Positions 22,949 through 29,823 of a stretch of DNA of 36,747 nt are shown piece by piece. The number at the start of each line of letters is the position of its first letter. Within the stretch, counting starts at the first letter, position 1. Position numbers and translations under genes: made by a program. The stretch spans positions 1-36,747 of the forward strand of contig UQQL01000012.1 of assembly GCA_900543275.1 (NCBI GenBank), given 5' to 3'. The notes under the pieces were generated by a model. The model was not told where the DNA came from. It saw only the letters and a program-made list of their open reading frames with translations, and did no database searches. This DNA comes from an uncultured Collinsella sp. (lineage in GTDB: Bacteria > Actinomycetota > Coriobacteriia > Coriobacteriales > Coriobacteriaceae).

Positions 22949-25276
22949 ATGGCGGATTCTCAGATCCATGTCGCGCTGGCGGGTAACCCCAACTGCGGCA
23001 AGACCACGCTTTTCAACCTGATCACCGGCGCCAACGGCTACGTTGGCAACTGGCCCGGTGTCACGGTTGAGAAAAAGGAAGCCAAGCTCCTGAGCGACAA
23101 GAACGTTACCATCACGGACCTCCCCGGCATCTACTCGCTTTCCCCCTATAGCCCCGAGGAGCAGTGCTCGCGCGATTACCTCATGAGCGGCGAGCCCGAT
23201 GTCGTCGTCCAGGTGGTCGACGCCACCAACCTCGAGCGCAACCTGTACCTAGCGCTTCAGGTTATCGAGACCGGCCTGCCCGTGGTCGTCGCCCTTAACA
23301 TGGCCGACTTGGTCGAGAAGAACGGCGACAAGATCGACACGGACAAGCTCTCCAAGAAGCTCGGCTGCCCGGTCATGATGATCTCGGCCCTTAAGAACAA
23401 GGGCATCAACGAGCTGTTCGAGCAGGTCAAGAAGTCCGCTGCTTCCAAGGGCCAGGTGCCGGAGCACAAGTTCGATTCCTCCATCGAGGACGTTCTGGAC
23501 CACATCGAGAACAACCTGCCGGCGAGCGTTCCCGCCAACAAGCGTCGCTACTACGCTGTCAAGCTGTTTGAGCGCGACGCGGACGCCTGCAAGCTCATCA
23601 ACCTCACCAAGGAGAAGGCCGCTCGCGTCGAGCAGCTGGTCGCCCAGTGCGAGCAGGATTGCGACGACGACGCCGAGTCCATCATCACCGGCGAGCGCTA
23701 TGGCGTGATTGCCCACATTATCGACGAGTGCATGACCAAGGCTCCTGCCAAGATGAGCACCTCCGAGAAGATCGACCGCGTGGTTACCAACCGTATCCTG
23801 GGCCTGCCGATCTTTGTGGTCATCATGTTCTGCGTGTACTACATCGCCGTTTCCACCCTGGGCGGCACGGTGACCGACTTCACCAACGACCAGCTCTTCG
23901 GCACCGACGGCTGGTACGTGCTCGGTCAGGGTCGTGACGCCTATGACGCAGCTGTTGAGGCTGCGGGCGACAACGCCGACTCGGTCGACCCAGCACAGTA
24001 CGGCCCCTATGTCCCCGGCATCACCACCGTGGTGCACGACGCCCTTGTGGCGGGTGGTACCGAGGACGGCGGCCTGGTCGATTCGCTGGTCTGTGACGGT
24101 ATCGTCGGCGGCCTGGGCGCCATCTTCGGTTTCGTCCCGCAGATGTTCCTGCTCTTTGTGATGCTGTCTTTCCTGGAGGACTGCGGCTATATGGCCCGCG
24201 TCGCCTTCATCATGGACCGCGTGTTCCGCCGCTTTGGCCTGTCCGGTAAGTCCTTTATCCCCATGCTCGTGTCCTCGGGCTGCGGCGTCCCCGGCGTCAT
24301 GGCCACCAAGACCATCGAGAACGAGAAGGACCGCCGCATGACGGTCATGACCACCACGTTCATTCCCTGTGGCGCTAAGCTGCCGATCATCGCCCTGCTC
24401 ATGGGCTCCATCATCGGCGATTCTTCCACCACCGCTGCGTGGATCAGCCCGCTGTTCTACTTCTTGGGCGTCTTTGCCGTCATCGCCTCGGGCCTCATGC
24501 TCAAGAAGACCAAGCTCTTCGCCGGTCGCCCGACGCCGTTCGTTATGGAGCTTCCCGCCTATCACTTCCCGGCAATCCGCTCTTGGGCGCTGCATGTATG
24601 GGAGCGCTGCTGGGCCTTTATCAAGAAGGCCGGCACGGTCATCTTCGCCTCTACCGTCGTGGTTTGGTTCCTCTCCAACTTTGGTAGCTACAACGGTTCC
24701 TTTGGCTTCCTGCCTGCTATGGACGGCATCCCCGAGGAGTTTATGGACTACTCCGTGCTCGCCATGCTGGGCAACCTGGTCGCTTGGATCTTCGCCCCGC
24801 TCGGCTTTAGCACCTGGCAGGCCACCGCGCTGACTGTCTCTGGACTTGTCGCCAAGGAGAACGTCGTCGCCACCGCCGGCTCGCTGCTGTCCGTTGCCGA
24901 CGCCGCCGAGACCGACCCGAGCCTGTGGACCGCGTTCGCCGGCATGTTCCCGACCATGGGTGCTTGCGTTGCCTTTGGTGCATTCAACCTGCTGTGCGCT
25001 CCGTGCTTTGCCGCCATGGGCACCATTCGCAATCAGATGGACTCCGGCAAGTGGACCGCGATTGCCATCGGCTACGAGTGCGCCTTCGCATGGGTGATCG
25101 GCCTGTTCATCAACCAGTTCTACAACCTGCTTGTCCTTGGCCAGTTTGGTATTTGGACGGTTGTAGCCATCGTTCTGCTGGTTGCGATGCTCTTCCAGAT
25201 CTTCCGTCCCATGCCTAAGCACGCCTGGACCGACGAGGACGAGACCAACACCGCCTCTGCCGCAGTTTCCGCCTAA
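22949..25276 (+). CDS. feoB: Ferrous iron transporter FeoB
   Basis: A 775-residue Fe(II) importer in the cytoplasmic membrane. The N-terminal G domain has G1 GNPNCGKTT (12-20), G2 Thr in WPGVTVEKK (39), G3 DLPG (57-60), G4 NMAD (117-120) and a G5-like SALKN (about 148). A helical GDI domain follows to about 270. The membrane part begins with NRILGLPIFVVIMF (about 281) and holds the two Gate motifs with VSSGCGVPGVMATKTI (about 442) and CGAKLPIIALL (about 474). Length is normal. An extracellular loop at about 310-370 is rich in Asp and Gly. It is the third gene of the feo operon and has a terminator after it. A FeoB-associated Cys-rich peptide gene follows beyond a repeat array. The ATG follows AAGGAAGAAGG. 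Confidence 0.97.
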   Translation: MADSQIHVALAGNPNCGKTTLFNLITGANGYVGNWPGVTVEKKEAKLLSDKNVTITDLPGIYSLSPYSPEEQCSRDYLMSGEPDVVVQVVDATNLERNLYLALQVIETGLPVVVALNMADLVEKNGDKIDTDKLSKKLGCPVMMISALKNKGINELFEQVKKSAASKGQVPEHKFDSSIEDVLDHIENNLPASVPANKRRYYAVKLFERDADACKLINLTKEKAARVEQLVAQCEQDCDDDAESIITGERYGVIAHIIDECMTKAPAKMSTSEKIDRVVTNRILGLPIFVVIMFCVYYIAVSTLGGTVTDFTNDQLFGTDGWYVLGQGRDAYDAAVEAAGDNADSVDPAQYGPYVPGITTVVHDALVAGGTEDGGLVDSLVCDGIVGGLGAIFGFVPQMFLLFVMLSFLEDCGYMARVAFIMDRVFRRFGLSGKSFIPMLVSSGCGVPGVMATKTIENEKDRRMTVMTTTFIPCGAKLPIIALLMGSIIGDSSTTAAWISPLFYFLGVFAVIASGLMLKKTKLFAGRPTPFVMELPAYHFPAIRSWALHVWERCWAFIKKAGTVIFASTVVVWFLSNFGSYNGSFGFLPAMDGIPEEFMDYSVLAMLGNLVAWIFAPLGFSTWQATALTVSGLVAKENVVATAGSLLSVADAAETDPSLWTAFAGMFPTMGACVAFGAFNLLCAPCFAAMGTIRNQMDSGKWTAIAIGYECAFAWVIGLFINQFYNLLVLGQFGIWTVVAIVLLVAMLFQIFRPMPKHAWTDEDETNTASAAVSA

Positions 25277-25305
25277 GTCCGAATAAGGACCAGCCCTTTT
25301 TCACG

Positions 25306-25338
25306 AGCCCGGGTGTCCCAGCGACCCCCGGGCTTTTT
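25306..25338 (+). terminator. Rho-independent terminator after feoB
   Basis: AGCCCGGG (25306-25313) pairs with CCCGGGCT (25327-25334), with TTTTT at 25334-25338. The repeat array begins directly at its end. Confidence 0.85.
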
Positions 25339-25454
25339 GGTGCAAGGGGACAGATTGGTGCAAGGGGGACAGGTTACTTTGCACCAGGTTGGTGCAAAAG
25401 TGTCAGGTTAATCTGCGCCAGGTTGGTGCAAAGTAACCTGACCCCCTTGCACCA
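25338..25454. repeat. 34-bp-period palindromic repeat array (TGGTGCAA family)
   Basis: Three 31-bp units start at 25356, 25390 and 25424, each separated by GGT, giving a 34-bp period. A partial unit starts at 25338. Each unit begins TGGTGCAA and ends TTGCACCA or a near match. The first and third units are inverted copies with one mismatch in 31 bp (GGGGGACAGGTTAC against GTAACCTGACCCCC). The middle unit is degenerate (CTGCGCCA end). The array can fold into one long hairpin. It is not a CRISPR: there are no unique spacers. Confidence 0.85.
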
Positions 25455-25566
25455 AAAGTTGAGATGTGGCGTTTCCGCAGATAAAACCGACCAAAATAAA
25501 CCTGTCCCTTTTTGGCAGGTAGAAGATGGGGTAAAGTAAGTGGTGGTTAACTAGAGGAGGCTTGCT

Positions 25567-25767
25567 ATGGCACCTATCGATATTGTTGTGTTGGCTGTTA
25601 TCGGCATTGCGTTTGTCGCCGTGTGCGTGCGTATCTACCGAAAGGGCACCTGCGCCGACTGTGCTCAGGGCGGCGCTTGCACGGGACATTGCGCCAACAA
25701 AAAGACCTGCGCCGCGCTTAAGGGCGTGGATAAAATCGCCGAAGACCTGGGCCGCGGTATCAAATAG
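25567..25767 (+). CDS. FeoB-associated Cys-rich membrane peptide
   Basis: A 66-residue protein with one membrane helix (about 4-22, IDIVVLAVIGIAFVAVCV), a basic RIYRKG, and a Cys-rich segment GTCADCAQGGACTGHC plus a further Cys (Cys29, 32, 38, 42, 48). This matches the small FeoB-associated Cys-rich protein family found after feoB in Firmicutes and relatives, thought to help Fe(II) transport; its mechanism is not established. It is separated from feoB by a terminator and the palindromic array, so it may be transcribed separately. The ribosome site AGAGGAGG is strong. A GC-rich inverted repeat (25780-25787 with 25808-25815) follows it. Confidence 0.85.
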   Translation: MAPIDIVVLAVIGIAFVAVCVRIYRKGTCADCAQGGACTGHCANKKTCAALKGVDKIAEDLGRGIK

Positions 25768-25840
25768 GACTCAGGCATCAAAGCGCCCCGCGAGCATCCG
25801 TTCACGAGGCGCTTTACACATTTGGGGACGAGCGCGGCGA

Positions 25841-25960
25841 GTTGAAGAGCCATTTTGGGGTATCGTTAACTATATTGTTAACGGCCCGCTCACGGTCGTC
25901 CATGCCGTGGCCGGCGCCAAGCTCGCCGTCGAAGGCATGACCACCTACCTGGGCCTCTAA
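25841..25960 (+). pseudogene. Possible C-terminal coding remnant ending in TYLGL
   Basis: An open frame without start or ribosome site reads WGIVNYIVNGPLTVVHAVAG, then KLAVEGMTTYLGL and a stop. It has protein-like composition, but I do not recognise the family. Its last codons (GMTTYLGL) are repeated in the second copy of the flanking repeat as GMTAYLGL (34347-34373), also followed by a stop. It may be a fragment of a lost gene carried with the repeat, or non-coding. GTTAAC-TATATT-GTTAAC at 25865-25882 is a small palindrome inside it. Confidence 0.3.
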
Positions 25961-26059
25961 CCCATTCCGCCCATCAGTTGCGGTGAAATACGGACTGTTT
26001 TGGCTGTCAAAGGCCTCATCTACTCCGTATTCCACCGCAACTTTTTTGTGGGGTGGGCT
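25934..26059 (+). repeat. Direct repeat copy 1 flanking kdp (terminator-bearing)
   Basis: About 125 bp, nearly identical to 34347-34467. It opens with GGCATGAC and CCTACCTGGGCCTCTAAC, then a variable 10 bp. An 18-bp stem follows (25977-25994 with 26024-26041, GTTGCGGTG to CACCGCAAC, one mismatch) around a 29-nt loop, and TTTTTT comes directly after the right arm. That end has the form of a rightward Rho-independent terminator. The last two bases of the repeat overlap the stop codon of kdpE on the other strand. Confidence 0.88.
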
Positions 26060-26762
26060 AGAGACGCTGCATGCGGTACCCGACACCCATGTGCGTCTGA
26101 ATCATCTTGGGGTGAGAGGGGTCTGCCTCGATCTTCTTGCGCAGGGTGCGCATGAACACGCGCAGGCTCGCCAGATCGCTGTCCCAGCTCGTGCCCCATA
26201 TCTCGCGGGTGATGAAGGTGTGGGTGAGCACCTTGTCGACGTTTTTCGCCAGAAGGACGAGCAATTTGTACTCGGTTGGGGTGAGCGAGAGCTCGCGTCC
26301 GTCTTTCGTCGCGTATCCCGCGGCGTAGTCGATATGCAGCGGACCGTTGTCGAACGTGCTCGCTTCTGTCGACTCGCTCGACGCCATCGAGGAGCGCCTC
26401 AAATTCGCACGGACGCGCGCGAGCAACTCATCCACAGAAAAGGGCTTGGTGAGGTAGTCGTCTGCCCCTGCGTCAAGTGCTGCAATCTTGTCGGAATCTT
26501 CGGTGCGCGCCGAAATGACGATAATGGGGACTGCCGACCAGCTTCGGATCTTCGTGATGACCTCGATACCGTCAATGTCGGGAAGGCCGAGGTCGAGCAT
26601 GATGAGGCTGGGGCCGTGCGACACCGCATCCATGATGGCGGCCTGGCCGTTGCAGACCTTGCTCACGACATAGCCGTGGAGGTCAAGCGCGGTCGAAACG
26701 AGGTTTTGAACGGTCAGGTCATCTTCGACCAGGAGGATGCGTGGCTTAGCGGCATTATTCAT
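26058..26762 (-). CDS. kdpE: KdpE-type response regulator
   Basis: A 234-residue OmpR-family response regulator that with KdpD activates kdpFABC under potassium limitation or osmotic stress. The receiver domain has the acidic pair VEDD (Asp14-15), phosphoacceptor Asp57 in IMLDLGLPDIDG, and the conserved lysine in YLTKPFSVDE. The winged-helix effector domain contains LSLTPTEYKLLVLLAKN, LTHTFITREIWG and VFMRTLRKKIEADPSHPK. The start is the internal ATG at 26762, which overlaps the kdpD stop by 8 bp and has GAGGAG upstream; the longer frame only reads through kdpD. Its stop abuts repeat copy 1, with no terminator of its own. Confidence 0.96.
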   Translation of the reverse strand: MNNAAKPRILLVEDDLTVQNLVSTALDLHGYVVSKVCNGQAAIMDAVSHGPSLIMLDLGLPDIDGIEVITKIRSWSAVPIIVISARTEDSDKIAALDAGADDYLTKPFSVDELLARVRANLRRSSMASSESTEASTFDNGPLHIDYAAGYATKDGRELSLTPTEYKLLVLLAKNVDKVLTHTFITREIWGTSWDSDLASLRVFMRTLRKKIEADPSHPKMIQTHMGVGYRMQRL

Positions 26763-29490
26763 GAATCTCGATCTCCTCGGCGGGCAGGGTAAAACGGAAG
26801 ACGGCCCCATGGGGGTGGTTGTCACGAACTTCGATGACGCCGCCATGCGCCTCCACGATGGAGCGGCAGAGCGACAGCCCAAGGCCGATGCTTCGACGCG
26901 AATCCACGGGCTGCGTATTGCTTGAGGTGAAGAAGCGCTCAAAGATATGAGGCTTGTCGCATTCTGCCACACCCGGCCCATCGTCTGCGACGTCCACCAC
27001 GACGAACGCACCCTCGCGACGTGCGCTGATGGTGACAGTCGAGTCCTCGGGCGTGTATTTGAAGGCGTTCATGATGAGATTCGTAAGCACCTGCATGATG
27101 AGATGGACGTCGATGCGTACCAGCAGGATGTCGTCAGTGTGCTCGATGGCGACGGAGCGTCCATGCGATGCTTGGGCGACATGGCTGAGGGCGGCCTCGA
27201 TGACCTCGTCGATGAGCTCGGATGTGAAGTTGAGGCGAATGGTGCCGTCCTCGACGCGCGTGATGGCGAGGAGGTTCTCCACGGTATCGATAAGCCAGAG
27301 GGAGTCGTCGTAGATGGCATCGGCAAGATCGCAGCGTTGTTCGAGGCTGAGCTTCTCGTCGCTCTTCCGAAGGATTGCTGCAGATCCGGATATAGCCGTG
27401 AGGGGTGTCCTCAAATCGTGGCCGATGGAGCGCAAAAGGTTGGCGCGCAGCTGCTCGTTTTTCGCCAAGACTGCAGCCTCTTCGCGCTCTTGCGCCGCCC
27501 GGTCACTTTCGAGCGCCAAGGCGCATTCGCCTACGATAGATAGGACAATCGAATGCTCGAAGGCTTCGATCTCGCGCCCCTCCAGGGCGATGCCGATGAC
27601 ACCGAATACCTTGTCGCCGGTGCGAACCGCGAGGTAGAGACAGCGCGCCTCAGGCAGGGTCCGCGTGCTTGCGCCCGCGCGCTTGTTGTTGGTGTATGTC
27701 CAGGTTGCAACAGCGCGCTCGTAGTCTGTGAGCAGCGACGCGGATCGGTTTTCGGTGCCAGCGGACTCATAGAGCGTCTTGCCGAGCGTGCCGTGTTCGG
27801 CGGTGTAGAAGACCACGTCGAGTTTAAGCAGTTTGATGAGTTGGTTCATGGCGACGCGGGCGCACTCCTCCGCGCTATGGGCTTGCTGCAAGAGCTGGTT
27901 CGTTTCGAGGAGTACGCGCGTTTTGAATGCGTTCTCGGCGGAGGTACGGGCGTTGTCGGCGATGCGCGCAGTTAACTCGCCGGCGACCATAGCGGTAGCG
28001 AACATGATGCCGAACGTGACCAGATAGCTTCGGTCGTAGCTGGCGAGCGAAAACAGAGGCGTGACGAAGCAGAAGTTGTAAAGCACTACAGAGAGCACGC
28101 TCGATACGATCGTGCAGATACGCCCCGTCGTGGTGACGGCGGTCAGCAGGGCCGTGAGGATATAGAGGGATATGATGCTGGAATCGGCAAATCCCAGATG
28201 GCGGAAAGCCGTGCCAACAGCCGTGGCGACAAGAGAGAGGGCCAGCGTGCGAAGCGCGTCTCGGCTGCTGGGCGGCTGCAGGGCGAGCGCACGGCGGCGT
28301 CCTTTGGGTCGGGAAGGCGGAGTCGACTGGTCTGGAATGATGTAAATGTCGAGGTTCGGGGCGAATGTTATGAGCTGTTCTACGAGAGATTTGCGGCCGA
28401 AGAGGGCCTGACGGACGCTGCTGCGCTCGCCCGTGCGCCCCATGACGATCTTCGAAATACCCGACAGGCGCGCGAACTCGGAGATCTGAAACGCGATGTC
28501 GTCGCCATAGACGGTTTCCATATGTGCTCCGAGCTGCTCGGCTAGGGCGATATTGGCTGCAAGCTTGGCGCGCTCATCATCGCTCATGGCTTGCGTGCGC
28601 GGGCTCTCTACGAACAGGGCGACGAGCTCGCTGCGAAACGCTTTCGCCATGCGTGCGGCGGCACGGACGATGCGGGGATTGGTCGGCGCCGGGGAGACAC
28701 AGACTAAGATACGCTCCCTGGTGTAGTAGTCACGGTTTCCCAGCACGCGTGCGGCGTCTGTGAGGTGGCCGGTGCGATCGGCGCAGCGGCGCAGCGCGAT
28801 TTCTCGGAGTGCGGTGAGGTTCTCGACGGTAAAAAAATGCTGTTGCGCTCGGTCGGCTTGTGCGGGACGGTAGACGAGGCCGGCGCGAAGGCGCTCAAGT
28901 AGGTCTTCGGGCTCTATGTCGACGAGCTCGACCTGGTCGGCATCATCGAAGATACGGTCGGGGATTCGTTCGCTCACGACAACGCCGGTGATGGATGCAA
29001 CCATGTCGTTTAGGCTCTCGATATGCTGAACGTTCACGGTCGTATAGACGTCGATGCCCGCATGTAGAAGTTCCTCGACGTCTTGATAGCGTTTGTTGTG
29101 GCGAGACCCCGGCGCATTCGTATGGGCGAGCTCGTCGACAAGGATGAGCTGAGGGGCGCGCTCGATAGCCGCATCTAGGTCGAACTCGCTGAGCGCAATG
29201 CCGTTGTGCTCGATGAGTTTACAGGGCACGTTCTCAAGCCCTTGTGCAAGATGGGCAGTTGCCGGACGTTCGTGCGGCTCGATGTATCCCGCGACGACGT
29301 CGACACCTCGCCGCTTGGCGGCGTGGGCGGCTTGAAGCATCGCATAGGTTTTGCCTGCGCCAGCAGCGTAGCCAAAGAAAATCTTGAGGTGTCCCCGGCT
29401 GGTTCGAGCGTCATCGGCGACCTCGTCTTTCTCAATTGCTTTGAGGATGAGGTCTGGATTGACGCGAGTGTCCGATGCGTCGCGCTGCAT
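26755..29490 (-). CDS. kdpD: KdpD potassium/turgor sensor histidine kinase
   Basis: A 911-residue membrane sensor kinase. The N-terminal KdpD domain has Walker A GYAAGAGKT (40-48), ELAHTNAPGSRHNKRYQDV and VNVQHIESLND. A universal-stress-like domain follows (RILVCVSPAPTN, GRTGERSSVRQ), then four membrane helices (about 420-520). After a GAF-like region comes the kinase core: phosphoacceptor His691 in RSIGHDLRTPL, an N-box in LTNLIMNAFKYTP and G-boxes in VADDGPGV and SIGLGLSLCRSI. The start at 29490 is taken from AGAAAGG at good spacing; an in-frame ATG 12 codons upstream lacks a site and lies beside an inverted repeat. It is first in the kdpD-kdpE transcript, divergent from kdpFABC. Length is normal for KdpD. 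Confidence 0.96.
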   Translation of the reverse strand: MQRDASDTRVNPDLILKAIEKDEVADDARTSRGHLKIFFGYAAGAGKTYAMLQAAHAAKRRGVDVVAGYIEPHERPATAHLAQGLENVPCKLIEHNGIALSEFDLDAAIERAPQLILVDELAHTNAPGSRHNKRYQDVEELLHAGIDVYTTVNVQHIESLNDMVASITGVVVSERIPDRIFDDADQVELVDIEPEDLLERLRAGLVYRPAQADRAQQHFFTVENLTALREIALRRCADRTGHLTDAARVLGNRDYYTRERILVCVSPAPTNPRIVRAAARMAKAFRSELVALFVESPRTQAMSDDERAKLAANIALAEQLGAHMETVYGDDIAFQISEFARLSGISKIVMGRTGERSSVRQALFGRKSLVEQLITFAPNLDIYIIPDQSTPPSRPKGRRRALALQPPSSRDALRTLALSLVATAVGTAFRHLGFADSSIISLYILTALLTAVTTTGRICTIVSSVLSVVLYNFCFVTPLFSLASYDRSYLVTFGIMFATAMVAGELTARIADNARTSAENAFKTRVLLETNQLLQQAHSAEECARVAMNQLIKLLKLDVVFYTAEHGTLGKTLYESAGTENRSASLLTDYERAVATWTYTNNKRAGASTRTLPEARCLYLAVRTGDKVFGVIGIALEGREIEAFEHSIVLSIVGECALALESDRAAQEREEAAVLAKNEQLRANLLRSIGHDLRTPLTAISGSAAILRKSDEKLSLEQRCDLADAIYDDSLWLIDTVENLLAITRVEDGTIRLNFTSELIDEVIEAALSHVAQASHGRSVAIEHTDDILLVRIDVHLIMQVLTNLIMNAFKYTPEDSTVTISARREGAFVVVDVADDGPGVAECDKPHIFERFFTSSNTQPVDSRRSIGLGLSLCRSIVEAHGGVIEVRDNHPHGAVFRFTLPAEEIEIHE

Positions 29491-29518
29491 AGCGTAGCCT
29501 TTCTGAAGCGTTGTCCAT

Positions 29519-29568
29519 GCGTGCATACGCGGTGAGGACACCACTGTATGCACGCGAGGTCGAGTATA
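29519..29568 (-). promoter_or_regulatory. kdpD promoter and two-part inverted repeat
   Basis: GCGTGCATAC (29519-29528) and GTATGCACGC (29546-29555) are perfect 10-bp inverted arms, with GGTG/CACC (29531-29534, 29539-29542) pairing inside. On the minus strand TATACT (complement of 29563-29568) is a good -10 box, so transcription would start at about the edge of the repeat. Beside it GCAC-TGCAGCTGCA-ATA-GTGC (29572-29592) is a nested palindrome. These are candidate KdpE or other regulator sites. Confidence 0.5.
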
Positions 29569-29624
29569 GGCGCACTGCAGCTGCAATAGTGCTTTCTACC
29601 TGCATATTTACGGCATCTTAAGGT

Positions 29625-29713
29625 CGTGAGCCCCAGCCCTCACGCCTCTTTAATCCCTAGAAGCGTTTACTGTCCCCAGACGCTTGCGAGAGCAGGCGTC
29701 CGAGACATCGGAC
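29625..29713 (+). promoter_or_regulatory. kdpFABC leader with mutually exclusive stems
   Basis: In order: CGTGAG/CTCACG (29625-29630, 29639-29644); AAGCGT/ACGCTT (29661-29666, 29680-29685); GACGC/GCGTC (29679-29683, 29696-29700); GTCCGA/TCGGAC with a GACA loop (29698-29703, 29708-29713). The second and third share bases, as do the third and fourth, so only some can form at once. This resembles a switching leader. It does not match a riboswitch consensus that I can name. Confidence 0.35.
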
Positions 29714-29733
29714 CGCGCATGAAAGGGGCGGTA

Positions 29734-29820
29734 ATGGACATCCTCATTCCCATTATCGGAGTCGCCTGCATTGGACTCTTTATCTATTACATCTACATTC
29801 TGATGAGGAGTGATTCGTAA
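29734..29820 (+). CDS. kdpF: KdpF, small subunit of the potassium-transporting ATPase
   Basis: A 28-residue single-helix peptide, MDILIPIIGVACIGLFIYYI followed by YILMRSDS, matching KdpF, which stabilises the KdpFABC complex in the membrane. The ATG at 29734 has AAAGGGG 7 nt upstream. Longer in-frame starts exist but would add an unrelated hydrophilic leader. The stop lies 3 bp before kdpA, so translation is coupled. Confidence 0.88.
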   Translation: MDILIPIIGVACIGLFIYYIYILMRSDS

Positions 29821-29823
29821 ACT

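Noticed and set aside
25338..25454. Small CRISPR array
   Set aside because: The 34-bp period consists of the repeat unit plus a constant GGT. There are no unique spacers and no cas genes.
29626..29733. Extended N-terminus for KdpF
   Set aside because: The extra 36 residues are hydrophilic, unlike KdpF, and overlap the structured leader; the internal ATG has the better ribosome site.
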